DNA of 64,000 nucleotides, from contig CM045735.1 in assembly GCA_024760905.1 (NCBI GenBank), positions 9,442,161-9,506,160 on the forward strand. Direction: 5' to 3'. The notes beneath the pieces were generated by a model. It saw only the letters and a program-made list of their open reading frames with translations, had not been told where the DNA came from and made no database searches. The position numbers and the translations under genes are program-made. Every line of letters starts with the position of its first letter. The stretch's first letter is position 1. This DNA comes from Plotosus lineatus (lineage: Eukaryota; Chordata; Actinopteri; Siluriformes; Plotosidae). Below, piece after piece: positions 43,143 to 54,385 of the stretch.

Positions 43143-43472
43143 CTCATTTTATGAACAGCTTAATCCTCCATGGTCACCGAGAAGATGAAGCCCATCTCAG
43201 CCGACACTGGGCAAAGGCAGGATACAGCCTGTCAAACCATCGGATGGCCAACAAACAACTATTCGCACTTTTGGGTAATTTAAAACATCTAATTAGCATA
43301 ATGCACATATCTTTGGACAATGGGAGGAAACTAAAGTACATTAAGAAAACCTACATAAGTACAGGGAGAACATGCAAACCCAACACAGAAATGCCTCTGT
43401 CAAACCAGGGATCCAAACCCAAGACCATATTGCTATGAGGCTGACATTGTAGTCACTATGCCAATATGCCCT
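43143..43472 (-). mobile_element. SINE1
   Basis: Minus-strand copy: ATGAACAGCTTAATCC, TCAGCCGACACTGGGC, GGGAGGAAACTAAAGTAC and head CACTATGCCAATATGCCC. Confidence 0.8.
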
Positions 43473-43958
43473 CCATATCAGGAACATGGATATCATCTCA
43501 GAATTGGTGCCAATCTAAACTGGACCCCGTGTTGAGAATTTACTGACGCAGATGGCTTAGACAAAGCACATCGACACCACTGGATAAGGAGGGTTGACAT
43601 AGGCTCTCCAATATCTAAATGAATATATTGAAAAAAAAAAAAATAAGTGCATGCATAATAAACAAAAGTGTAAGGTTTAGCGCTTCCTAATGGCCCAATA
43701 AATAGAGCACACCCACCACGGCTGAACCATTAGCACGTGCACTCTGACACTGCTAAAATCTCTGGGGACTTGGCTGACGCATGGGACTCTACATTCAGAT
43801 TAGCAAGCAGCAAAGCAACACGTTACAATTACTTTTCTATACACAGGAGTGACTCAGAGGTGCAATGCTTCAAAAATACAAAAACGTTCGAGTTCAGATT
43901 CTATGCAAATAAGGTATGCTGTGGTAAAATGTCAGATCCACATAACTTGAGTCAATGA
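43473..43958. other. Low-copy stretch
   Basis: Poly-A lies at about 43631-43643; nothing else was recognised. Confidence 0.3.
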
Positions 43959-44110
43959 TTTGTCAGACCAAGTATGCCCCGTCACTAGCAAGAAGGTCCT
44001 GGGCTTGAGTCCTGGACTTGGAAGGGTGTTTCTGATTGGAATTTGCGTGATCACGACATGCCTGTGTGTGTTTCCTCCAGTCACTCTAAATTTGTTTTGA
44101 TTGGTAGTTT
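43959..44110 (+). mobile_element. SINE1 fragment
   Basis: TAGCAAGAAGGTCCTGGGC with box B-like GCTTGAGTCCTGG, then GTGTGTTTCCTCCAGTCAC. It stops in the body. Confidence 0.6.
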
Positions 44111-44263
44111 TACTTTTTTTTGTTTTCTTTAAACTTAGTTTTACCCAATAACCCAAAACTTCGCATCACTTGAGAAAATCCACGCATTACCACTTGCTTG
44201 GCTAAGTACTTCTCGCCAATATAAACAGAACAGTCCGAAAACCTCCCCAACATTATTTTAGTT

Positions 44264-44456
44264 CATCAGTTCATTTTCTGTAACCGCTTAATACTAATTA
44301 GGGTCGTGGGGAGGCTTGGCGCTCATCTCAGTCGATTCTGGGCGAGGGCAGAGTACACCCCAGACAGCCATCGCAGGGCAGAAACACGCCAACGGCTGTG
44401 CAGCAACTCTTGACGAAAGTCAGTAATGGCTCTTTTACAGCGTCACACCACAGATA
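44264..44456 (-). mobile_element. SINE2, 5'-truncated
   Basis: Minus-strand copy from TTCTGTAACCGCTTAATAC to TCACACCACAG, with short internal deletions. Confidence 0.85.
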
Positions 44457-44542
44457 AAATATTTCCATGCAGCGATCAGGTGAAGGATGTAGTTACGTGG
44501 TACATACCATGATTAATGACTGAGAAATTAGCAGTACAATAT

Positions 44543-44820
44543 TCATTCATTCATTTTCTGAACCGCGTAATCCTGATTAGGGTCACGAGCAGGTTGGCTC
44601 CAACTCTGGGCGAGGGCAGAGAGTACACCCTGGACAGCTCACCAGGCCATCGCAGGGCAGAAACTTGCTAACGGCTATGTAGCTACTCTTGTCGAAAGTC
44701 AGCAATGGTTGTTTTACATGAACCTCACACCATAGATAGAGGCAGACATGGCCGGCCTTTGATAACCCAGTTGACTGCACTGGGGAAGCAGTGACAATCC
44801 GTGAGAGTGGGGCTTGAAAA
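44543..44820 (-). mobile_element. SINE2, head truncated
   Basis: Minus-strand copy from CATTCATTCATTTTCTGAACC to GTGAGAGTGGGGCTTGAA. Part of the tRNA head is missing. A few bases around the C-tract were lost. Confidence 0.85.
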
Positions 44821-46629
44821 GAGCCCAGCAGTAAAGCACAATATTCCTAGTTTAATAATCAACTGCAATCCGTGTGCCTGAGATATTCACCATACAGCAA
44901 ACATCAAAAGGTGCCATTTCAAGCTAAAAAAAGAAGAAAAAAAAAGACAAACAAAAAAGAAAAAACAAAACAAAAAACAAAACAAAGCAATAAAACAGTA
45001 TGAAGTTATGAAACAAGAATTATTTTTATTTTAAAGACAGATTGATAGGTGAGGTTTTGGGTGTCAGATTCCCTTCATCCTCAATAATTTATCGGCACAT
45101 TTTCAAGGCAAACTTCGCAGTGCCGCCCCCAACATATTTATCCCTAATTCAGGGCTGCACACCTGGATATTTTCAGAGAATATTTACTGTATTTGATGAG
45201 TTATGCTCACAACAGTTGCTGGAACCTAATGCCAGCTAGGCAAAAAGAAAATGCCTTCGAAAGTACCCCGTCCTATCTAGCAATTTGTTCAGATTTTGCA
45301 GACTTTTCAAACCGCTGCTCATGTCGCATCACAGGAAAGCGTCACACACTTTGAGATTATCGACCCACTTCTATAAGCATTAGCTCCCCGATGGCTATGA
45401 TTAGCTGTTGTTGCTGTGAACGGGAGGGGACAGAGTGATGCCGTTCCTGCCTAACAAGCCTTACAAAGGATGATATAAACGTAACCGAGATTTAAACCCA
45501 CAAATTCTAAATGATAGGGTGCTTTTCTCTTGTACCATTCAGGAGCTTTTTCTTTTTTTAAATCACATTTGGTCAAATTATATTAAAATGTATAATTTGC
45601 AGAGTATACGGTTGGATTATAAATAACAATGACAGTGAATATAAAGCTCATAAAAATATGTTGATGTGTTTTGTTGGCCTGTTTCAAAGTTAATTACTAT
45701 ATATTATGTTTTACTTTTTTTTTTATTTGTTTTTTGCCTGCAGAATAAATACATCATACGAAACACCTGATAAACGATGAAGACAGAGATATGTTCAACA
45801 GAAAATGAAAGTCTGAGGTGCACCCATTTAGTGAAGAAAAAAGAAAAAAAAAAAAAAAAAAAAAAAAAACACAGGAGGGAGAATTACAAAATGTTCTTCA
45901 AGAAACCGAAAGTGAGAGAAGGGATACTGGGCAACAAGAAACCAAGCAGTGCTCACAGTGTTTGTCTACGGATGAAATACTGTATACTCGTTCAGCTCAT
46001 GGATGTGAGTGACACCGGCACATAGCAGAGGCTTCACTGCTGTCATTCTTTTGGGTGGCATCAAAAACCAGTGAAAACATCCTTTGGTTAATTAATTTCA
46101 CTCGAAATTAAAAATGTTAATTTTTTTCATGACACCAAACTTCATTCTTGACGTGTATAAATTAAAATCTGCCAAATTTTATGTGAATATTTCCAAACAT
46201 ACATTCCAACATCATGACATTGCAGAACCTACCGGTGGGTTCTGATCATATTTTGCATAATAACAAACCCAAAACTCAATGCTTGTTAAGATAAAATGGC
46301 CCACAAGAGATGATTGCTCGAGCACTTCAAACACTCCCCCATGATATTCGTTTCATTCATGCTAGCCATTTTACTCCAGTTAAACTCAGGCAGCAATAGG
46401 GCTGTCCAAACTGACAGTGCGTCTCATGATCAACAGAGGAGGCATGACACTATAGAAGCCGAGTATCAGTTCAGCACTGTTAGCTCAAATCGGAAGAAAA
46501 CGCTGGTCTTACCTTCTAACACTGGTTGGACAGCTGCAGCATGGCCAAGAGAAAAAGGAGAAAAAAGAAAAATGAATGAGTCAACATCAAAACATAGACT
46601 GACTTTTTTTTTTCCTACTGTCTAGAGCA
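44821..46629. other. Low-copy region
   Basis: A-rich tracts lie at 44925-44995 and about 45840-45870. The segment 45390-45490 has complex sequence (GGCTATGATTAGCTGTTGTT). No gene was recognised. Confidence 0.35.
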
Positions 46630-46903
46630 CAGGTGTCAAACTCATGCCACAAAGGGTCATGTGACTGCAGGTTTTTGTTTCTACCAAGCAGCAGCACACC
46701 TGACTTTATCATTATCATTTAAACAACTGATGTGAGTCTTCAGGCAGTTGATTGGTTAGTCTCTGTACAGGGCACACAGATCGACCAATCAACTGCCTGA
46801 AGACTCAAATCAGTTGTTTTAATGAGCAGTCAGGTGTGCTGCTGCTTGGTTGAAACAAAAACCTGCAGCCACATGGCCCTTCATGGCATGAGTTTAACAC
46901 CCT
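46630..46903. mobile_element. hAT-type foldback MITE
   Basis: The element is largely palindromic. CAGGTGTCAAACTCATGCCA at the left matches the complement of TGGCATGAGTTTAACACCCT at the right. Inner arms CAGCAGCACACCTGAC and GTCAGGTGTGCTGCTG, and TGAGTCTTCAGGCAGTTGA and its complement, also pair. Imperfect 8-bp flanks are GTCTAGAG and GTCGAGGT. Confidence 0.75.
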
Positions 46904-47206
46904 CGGTCGAGGTTTGAAAGAACGACAGAGCAACAGTAAGAATATGAAGAGGGTTTATCAGAACTTATGATTACTGTTGTATTTGCATGTGTAGTATTAA
47001 ACATATTAAATATGATTTCACATCACATCGCGGTTGCTGATACAGAGACACAGAGACCAATGAAAAACAGACTATCATTTCATAAAGTGTTTCGAGGCTT
47101 GGGGTGTAAGAGACACACAAATGAGGGATGTGGATCATGTCTTGCAATCACATCATTGGATAACTTTATTATTATTATTAGTAGTAGTAGTAGTAGTAGT
47201 AGTAAT
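46904..47206. other. Low-copy stretch
   Basis: Ends in TTA and AGT triplet runs at 47168-47204. No gene was recognised. Confidence 0.3.
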
Positions 47207-47549
47207 GAGGTGGTGCTTGCTTGTTGGTTAAAGTGTTGGCTAACTGATCCAAAGGTCAGGGTCGAAGCCCTACTATCACCAAGTTGTCACTGCTGCCCCC
47301 CTCCCCCAGTTGAGATGACTAGGTTATCAAAGGCTAGGCATGTCTCTCACTGTCAGTGATGAGACATGTAAATGAACCATTGCTGTTAGTAATGACTAGG
47401 CAATTGGATTACTGTCAGCAATTTTCTGCCCTGCAATGGACCAATGTGCTTTCCAGGGTGTTCACCACCTTCACCCAGAGTTGGTGGAGATGGCCTACAC
47501 GTGACTCTAATTGGAATTCAGTGGTTTAGAAAATTAAAGAAAGAATGAA
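47207..47549 (+). mobile_element. SINE2, diverged
   Basis: The head is GGTGGTGCTTGCTTGTTGG. The body is interrupted by small insertions. The tail is GACTCTAATTGGAATTCAG ending AGAATGAAT. Confidence 0.75.
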
Positions 47550-47591
47550 TAATAATAATATTAATGATGATGATACTATTACTACAACAAC

Positions 47592-47635
<44 letters not shown>
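47550..47635. repeat. (AAT)n microsatellite
   Basis: A long AAT run, partly interrupted, abuts the left end of P1 copy 4. Confidence 0.95.
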
Positions 47636-47637
<2 letters not shown>

Positions 47638-48378
47638 GGGTACTTCACCTTACGAAAGACCCAAAACGAAAAATCCAGGCTACGAAACGCCTTTACCTAA
47701 AATTTCCGTATCTGGATACGAAAAAAATTCACGTTACGAAACACGCCATCTCAAAAATTCAAACAATGCGCGAGTTGCTCTCCCATTGGCTAATTCCCAA
47801 CACCCCGCCCCGCTGGTCTCCCATTGACTATTATGGAGCTGCATTTCCATAATACCCATGATGATTTTCGTGTGCTTTCGACCCATTGTTCGTCACGGAG
47901 ATGCAGCTCCCTCACATTGGCTATTATGGAGCTGCATCTCCATCATACCCATGATGCTTTTCGTATGCCCTTGACTCATTGTTCATCACGGAGTTCTTCT
48001 TCTTCTTCTTCTTCTAGCACGCATAAAGGACAGAGTTACTGTCGTGTGCTCATTGCAACTTTATTTATCATCATTCATCATGGGCCCCAAGAAAGTGATT
48101 CCCGGTGCGAGTGAAAAGAAGAAGCGGGCTCGTGGCATGCGGTTGACTGATATCGCAAAGGAATATGGCAGAAACCCGTCTACCATCAGTACGATACTGA
48201 AGCAGAAGCAGGCCTTAAATGGTATACTTTTATAATTTTTAAATGGTTTAGGGGGTAGTGTTGGGGGCCTTGGAACGAATCACGCCATTTACATGTAAAT
48301 TGTAGCTCAACTTACGAAAAAAACAGGTTACAAAACCACTTCTGGAACGGATTAATTTCGGAAGGAGAGGTATGACTG
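47636..48378 (+). mobile_element. P1 element, copy 4
   Basis: The left end is eroded (AAGGGTACTTCACCTTACG); the right end is GGAGAGGTATGACTG before TA (48379-48380). It contains inverted CCAAT motifs, a TCT triplet run (47996-48016) and an open N-terminal DNA-binding ORF. Its 3' flank was shared with copy 3. Confidence 0.82.
48080..48235 (+). pseudogene. P1 N-terminal DNA-binding ORF, copy 4
   Basis: The open frame starts MGPKKVIPGASEKKKRAR, continues GMRLTDIAKEYGRNPSTIST, then ILKQKQALNG and stops in non-coding P1 sequence at 48235. MGPKK- starts and a basic N-terminus before a CENP-B/psq-type helix-turn-helix are characteristic of Tigger-like transposases. There is no catalytic domain. It lacks the one-base deletion seen in copies 1, 2 and 5, so this short ORF is intact. 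Confidence 0.7.
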
Positions 48379-48459
48379 TAATAATAATAATAATAAATAA
48401 TGAGTTACAGTATTTCCACAGAAAAGTCTCTTCAATTGTAAAACATCAGTGCTACAGGT

Positions 48460-48700
48460 ACACAATGGACAGCTTGCCAGGCCATCGCAGGGCCAACACT
48501 CACACAACCACTCACACCTAAGGGAGCTTTGGAACAGCCAATTTATCTACTGTGCATGTTTTTATGCATGTGTGAGAGGAAACCGGAGTACCCTGAGGAA
48601 ACCCACACAAGTACAGGGAGAACACGCAAACTCCACACAGAAACGCCCAGGCTGGGAATTGAACCCATGACCTTGCTAACCACTAGGCCAGCGTGCCGCC
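48460..48700 (-). mobile_element. SINE1 in flank of P1 copy 4
   Basis: Minus-strand SINE1 nearly identical to 35975-36215. The probable source of the captured block. Confidence 0.85.
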
Positions 48701-48824
48701 TCAACAAAACTTGTATTATTTTGTTCTTGCCTTAATAGTAAACCAAAAGAAACATGCCTAACAATTTTCTATCTACAGTTGATGAGTTATGACAGCCTGA
48801 ACCAACCAGGGGGTCAGAGGGCAA

Positions 48825-49115
48825 AGTTCACAGCACAAAGTCCCGAGTGTCTCTGGCATCTGAGTCATGTAGTGCAGTGCATGTCAAATCCACAGAGTTA
48901 ACAAGATGATCAATAGTGGCCTGTGGGATGTTGTCTCACTCCTCCTGCAGCACAACTTGAAGCTGGGTCAAATTTTCTGCATCTGTGATACGTTGTCTCA
49001 GCCGCTGATCTGATTGGTCACGTGTCGGGTGAATATGCTGACCAATCCTTGTTGTTTTGACAGTGCTGTCACAGACATCCCAGTATTCAGCATACCAATG
49101 TCACATTCCCTCATG
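48825..49115 (-). pseudogene. Probable Tc1-like transposase C-terminus, copy B
   Basis: The minus-strand reading includes QSDQRLRQRITDAENLTQL, QVVLQEE, a stop, DNIPQATIDHLVNSV and DTRDFVL-stop. It extends further upstream than copy A (49004-49115). C-terminal pattern as in Tc1-like transposases. No ends were identified. Confidence 0.5.
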
Positions 49116-49660
49116 ACTTGTGTCATCTGTGGTATTGAGACTAATGACAAAAAGTGCAAGGATCGCCTTTGTATTGGTCCCGCTGACTAGCCAACTCAAT
49201 GTTATACATTGTGTTATACATTATATTATACATTATGCTACTCATAGGTGGAATAACTCAGTGATTGCTTAATCTCACAGGGATGTTTCCTCAGAAGTGT
49301 GCAACCAGAATTCTGCAGAACAAATCATTCAGTACACCAGTTAACGATCACTATTTATCATCAGATTTCATTCAGGATCAATTCACCATGGCGTTTTTGT
49401 TTTTGTTTATATTTCTGATCAGTGAACAAGTTAATTTGGTTTACAAGCAGCCACAGGATACCCCCATATCTGTTGTGGAGAAATGAGATCATTTCAAAGA
49501 AATCTATGTCAAAGTTCATGAGTTGCAGAAAAAGACACTCTTTTATTAAGACAGCAAGGAGTCCCCTGATAGCAGTTTGTTCCAATGATAGATTCTGGTA
49601 TTTATACCATCTACCTGTTCAAGGAACACACTGTTCCACAAATAGCCAATACTCTTTCAG
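49116..49660. other. Low-copy stretch
   Basis: TTATACATTGTG-type short repeats lie near 49200-49240. No gene was recognised. Confidence 0.3.
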
Positions 49661-49825
49661 CAATTCGCCGCTACATCATCATCGCCCGCTTCATCCAAGT
49701 TCGGGTTGTGGGGGCAGCTGTCTAAGCAGTGGGATCTAGACGTCCCTCTCCCAAGCCACTTCTTCCAGCTTTTCCGAGGGGACACCTAAGCATTCCCAGA
49801 CCAGACCAGACATATTCCCTGCAGC
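49661..49825 (-). mobile_element. LINE 3' end fragment (same family as 52543-54110)
   Basis: GCCGCTACATCATCATCGCC, GGTTGTGGGGGCAGC, GACGTCCCTCTCCCAAGCC and TTCCCTGCAGCGTGTGG parallel 52545-52730 in order. Heavily 5'-truncated. Confidence 0.7.
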
Positions 49826-50425
49826 GTGTGGTTTGGCAAATGAGTGAGTGAGTAACAACAGTGTGTGTAACCAGTACATTTGCAGTGTATAGGATGTGAC
49901 GAGCATAATCCGTGCATAAAATATGACTCAGATACCGTAAACAATAGGCCTTTTCCCTGAGAGCGCTACGCTCTGCACTGCTTATCACTCTGTCCAACAC
50001 AGAGACGATCTCATTTATTCCTAACAACAGTGCTGTTTTTGTTTCTCGCCAAATGCGTCCACGTTATCCAGGAGAATTTTACACAGAGGTGCCAGTCATT
50101 TTTCTTGAGGGCATGTTCGCAAAGTCAAGATTATGTAGAGGGAAGGGGACAGTACTGTATTAGAGTTACAGCAAGTGCACACGTTCAAATAAAATAGCAA
50201 TAAACACTACATACAGTGATTAATATGTGGCAGGACAAATTAGTGAAATTTACTACACGTACAAAGTGTTCCTTTTTATGTTTGTCGAGATTTACAGCAC
50301 CACCTACAGTACATTGTGATGGTTATAGTTTTTACTTGAAATCATTTAATGAATAAACAAACATGGCAACTGACCAAGTATCACAGCTGATGAGTGGATT
50401 ATCTGTACCATGTTGCTCAGTCCCA
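49826..50425. other. Low-copy stretch
   Basis: No features were recognised. Confidence 0.3.
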
Positions 50426-50712
50426 TTAGGGTAACGGGGGGGGGGGCTTCTCAGCTGACACGGGCAAAACTTGGAGTAAACCTAGACCAATTCTCTAGAC
50501 CATTGAAGGGCCAAAACATACAACACATTCACACCACTCACATATAGGGGCAATTTGGAACAGTCAATTTGATTAATATTCATGACTTTGGACTTCGGAG
50601 GGAGACCGACGGACCCAAAGGAAACCCACACCAAAACACCCGAGCCTGCGACTCAAACCCAGGGTCTTCTTTCTGCGAGGCAAGTGAGTTGACCACCACA
50701 ACACCATGGCAT
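50426..50712 (-). mobile_element. SINE1
   Basis: Minus-strand copy: AGTCCCATTAGGG, a G9 tract, CACTCACATATAGGGGC, GGACTTCGGAGGGAGACCG and head ACCACAACACCATGGC. Confidence 0.75.
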
Positions 50713-50810
50713 CCACACTGGTTAATGCATCGTTCTAAAAAGTAAGTGTCGTTTAAGTGTTTATGGTCCACTTAAAGAAAAAAGAAGAAGTATAATTCTT
50801 ATACTGTATG

Positions 50811-51390
50811 TACACTTTTCGCGATTAATGGGGACCAAGACCCACGCGCGACCGCCGAATTCCGCGAAGTAGGATCAACCCTTCTGACTGACGTATACGT
50901 ACTTGTATATGTGACAGGCTCCACCAAAAGTAGGTACTTTTCACAAGTGACGCAAGGCGCTTGTGAGATATAGCGCGGCATATCGGAACTTCTGATCTTT
51001 CATGTGAGCAAGTGCACAAGAATACTTGTTTAATATTTAACCATCACTTGCTCATTTGAAAGATCGGCAATTCGGATAAGCCGCGCTGTCTCACAAGCGC
51101 TGTGCGTTACTTGCGACAAGCACCTACTTTCGGGAGAGCGCGTCACATATAATATCAATAAATACATATTCAATGCTATAAATGCTTACAATAACAATTA
51201 AACATTCAAAAATAATGCATAAGATGTAAAAAAAAATCTAAAGACACATACACATAAAGTTGCGCGCACACACACTCAGATGCGCACCTCACATAAAAAT
51301 GTAAGTAGTTTTGTTGGGGGGTAATTTTTGAAAAACCCGCGATGCACTGAAGCCGCAGAAACTGAAGCACGAAGTAGCAAGGGATCACTG
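50811..51390 (-). mobile_element. P3 MITE, copy 4, with foldback insert
   Basis: Reverse orientation: CGCGATTAATGGGGACC at the left, GATGCACTGAAGCCGCAG and TAGCAAGGGATCACTG before TA at the right. The other P3 copies lack the segment 50911-51146. Confidence 0.82.
50911..51146. repeat. Foldback insertion with ~102-bp arms
   Basis: Left arm 50911-51013 (GTGACAGGCTCC...) and right arm 51043-51146 (...AGAGCGCGTCAC) are imperfect inverted copies around a ~29-base loop. ATAT lies immediately outside both ends. The other P3 copies show the uninterrupted sequence. Similar single-arm sequence occurs in P6 (10627-10735). Confidence 0.82.
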
Positions 51391-51507
51391 TATTTATTTA
51401 TTTTTAACTTGCTTGCCATCGGCTACACAACCTGCGGCACATTTTAATCCATACACTTATCCAACAGGGTTTGGAAAAAGGAAAAAACAAGTTTCTTGTA
51501 TCCTCCC

Positions 51508-51760
51508 AAGTGCAGCTAACTGGGTTATCAAAGGCCGGCCATGTCTCTCACTGTCTATGGTGAGAGTTTCATGTAAAAGAACCATTGCTGATTTTCGACA
51601 AGAGTAGCTGCATAGCCGTCAGTGTGTTTCCGCACTGCGATGGCCTGGCGAGCTGTCCAGGGTGTACTCTGCCCTCGCCCAGAGTCAGTTGGGATGGGCA
51701 CCAGCCTCTCCGCAAACCTAATTAGGATTAAGCGGTTACAGAAAATAAATGAATGAAAGT
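51508..51760 (+). mobile_element. SINE2, 5'-truncated
   Basis: From GTGCAGCTAACTGGG through the body to ACCTAATTAGGATTAAGCGG and GAATGAAAG. Confidence 0.88.
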
Positions 51761-52542
51761 TTTGTGTATCCTGTCATAACACCTTTCATTAGAACTGCAT
51801 ATTCCCCAAGTGCATCTTTTCGGAGGATTAATAAATTTCCCCTGAATGGATAAATAAAGTTGTTTGATTTAAATTTAACTGGAGCAGGGAACAGTTTCCT
51901 ATGATTTTTTTATATATTTTTTCCCTCAATCTACATCTGCATGTGAGATGGCGTCTCAGTATGAGTTAGAGACAGACACTTGAGAAAGATGAGGCGTTTT
52001 TATTGGTTAAAATTCTATGAATGGTTGACAGCAGGAAAAGGTCTACTCAGTGTTTCATATATGAAACAATCATCTGCAATCATTTCTTTAGTTTACAGTG
52101 AGTCGCATTTAATCACTTTGATTATTTATCTTTCATTAATTTTTTTCACTTATTTATTCTTTACAAGGTAACAGGAGCTTGTACGTGGCTCGGGAACACT
52201 GGATTCAGCTGCTGGGTCCAAAATACTGAAGCCTACACTTATCACTCAATCAGGGATTTTAATGGCAGATTTGCTTACGAAATAGGACTTTTCGAATTCT
52301 TTTGTGCCCATAATTCTGCATAAAAGTCAGTACACGAGTCACTGGTTTAAATTAAAAGCTTCATGTGTTCAGTGGAGAAGAAGAGCACTTTTTGGATGAA
52401 TGATGTCATGTTTATAAATATCTCCAAAAATTAAGTTTAAAAAAAAAAAAGATTAAAAAATCCACAAAAAAAGAGTGAAAAAGAACGTGGAAAAACATAC
52501 AAACAAAAAAATACACTTTGCCATGTCTAAAGGGATGACGCC
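51761..52542. other. Low-copy AT-rich region
   Basis: No features were recognised beyond A-rich tracts at 52437-52470. Confidence 0.3.
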
Positions 52543-54110
52543 TTTTCAGCAATTTGCCACTACATCACCATTATCTCCTGCTTAATCAGGGGTCGGGTTG
52601 CGGGGCAACAGGATAAGAAATGAGGTCCAAACGTCCCTCTCCCCAGTCACTTCCTTCAGCTCTTCCTGAAGGGACACCGGGGCGCTCTCAGACCAGCCGA
52701 GAGATATAATCCCTCCAGCGTGTTCTCGGTTGACCCAGGGAGGTGTTCGGGAGGCAGTCTAATCAGATGCCCGAGCCACCTCAACTGGCTCCTCTCAATG
52801 CATAGGAACAGCAGTTCTACTCCGAGCTCCTCCCAGATGGCTGAGGTTATCACCTTGTTTCTAAGGGAGAGCCCCGCCACCCGACGAAGGAAGCTCACCA
52901 GCTTGTATCCGGGATCTTGTTCTTTCATTCATTACCCAAAACTCGTGACCATAGGTGAGGGTTGGAACACAGCTTAACTGGTAAATTGAGAGCTTTACCT
53001 TGCGGCTCAGCTTCCTCTTAACCATGACAGTCATGTACAGGCTCTGCTTTACAGCAGAAGCTGCAGTAATCTGCCTGTCAATGACCCGCTCCATCCTTCC
53101 CTCACTCATGAACAAGACCCTGAGACACTTGAACTCCTACACTTGGGACAGGATCTCATTCCAGACCTGGAGGACACATTCCACCCTTTTCCGACTGAGA
53201 AACATGGCCTCAGACCCAACCCTCACCGGAAACGAATTCGACCTGTTGTTCGCAATACGGACCAAGCTCTGGCTCCGGTGATACAGCGGCCGAATGGCCC
53301 ATAGGAAGTGGTCCGGAATGCCATACTCTCGGAGCACGCCCCACAAGATAAGCCAAGGGACACAGTCAAAAGCCTTCTCCAAATCTACAAAACACATGGA
53401 CAGATTGGGCAAACTCCCTTGCCCTCTCCAGGATCCTGTAGTTGTATAGAGTTGGTCAAGAATGCCGCGGCCAGGACGTAAACCACATTGTTCCGCCTGA
53501 ATTCAAGGTTCAACTATCAGTCGGATCCTTCTCTCCAGTACCCTGAACAGACTTTATCGGGTAGGCTGAGGAGTGTGATTCCACGATAATTGGAACACCC
53601 TCTGGTGAATCTTTTTAGAAAGGGGGCCTACCACCCTGTTTTATCAATCATGAGATACGGCCCTCGATGATCATGTGATGTTGCAGAGACGTGTCACCCA
53701 AGACAGTCCTACAACATCCAGAGCCCGGAGATATTCAGGGTGGATCTCATCCACCCCCAGAGCCTGAGCACCAAGGTGTTTTTGACTACCTCAGTGGCCT
53801 CAGCTCCAGTGAAAGGTGGACCCCCACCGAAACACCCAGAGTCTTTCTCCTCCACGTAGAGGTGCCCAGGTCCCCTGGTGGAATGAGGAGGTCCTCAAAG
53901 TATTCCTCCCACCTCCCAACAACATCCCCAGTCGAGATGAACAGCTCCCCACTTCCACTGTAAACAGTGTTTGTGGATAACTGTTTCCCCCTTCTGAGCT
54001 GTCGGATAATGGTCCAGAACCCTTTTAAGGCCATCCGATAACCACTTTACAGGCTCTCACTGAACTCCTCCCATAACCGAGATTTTGCATCGGTGACATC
54101 TCAGGCTGTG
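52543..54110 (-). pseudogene. Non-LTR retrotransposon, deleted RT core
   Basis: Minus-strand fragments in order: RQLRRGKQLSTNTVYSGSGE, VVGRWEEYFEDLL (53786-54034); RT motif A MCFVDLEKAFDCVP with GVLREYGIPDHFL (53137-53412); ASAVKQSLYM, PTLTYGHEFWVMNERTRSRI (52861-53115); SFLRRVAGLSLRN, SQLRWLGHLIRLPP (52656-52928). FPVRVG at about 53215-53232 is joined directly to SEAMFLSRKRV, so the segment that normally carries the F/YADD catalytic box is missing in frame. Further frameshifts and stops occur. The family is an APE-type LINE; the clade was not resolved. Confidence 0.85.
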
Positions 54111-54116
54111 ATGATA

Positions 54117-54385
54117 ACTGGGTTATTAAAGGCCGGCCATGTCTCTCACTGTCTATGGTAAAAGAACCAGTTGGCGGTTCATTGGTCAAGGCTCTAGATG
54201 TATGATCCCAAAGTCAGGGTTAAACTACATGACCATGACGTTGCCTCTGTTTGGCCCTTGAGCAATGACCTTAACCCTAAATTGCTCAGTTGTATAAAAA
54301 TGTTTAATGCACGCCACTCTGGATAAAGGCGTCTATCAAATGTTGGAGCAAGAACCATTTCTGACTTTCGTGAGGAGTAGGCTTA
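54117..54385 (+). mobile_element. SINE2 fragment split by SINE3
   Basis: GATAACTGGGTTATTAAAGG...GTAAAAGAACCA stops at 54169 and resumes AAGAACCATTTCTGACTTTCG at 54350. Confidence 0.8.
54170..54349 (+). mobile_element. SINE3 insertion with 8-bp duplication
   Basis: GTTGGCGGTTCATTGGTCAAGG head, GCCCTTGAGCAATGACC block and CCACTCTGGATAAAGGCGTC body. AAGAACCA is present at 54162-54169 and 54350-54357. Confidence 0.8.

Noticed and set aside
53691..53963. 90-codon plus ORF, proline-rich
   Set aside because: Antisense shadow of the LINE at 52543-54110.
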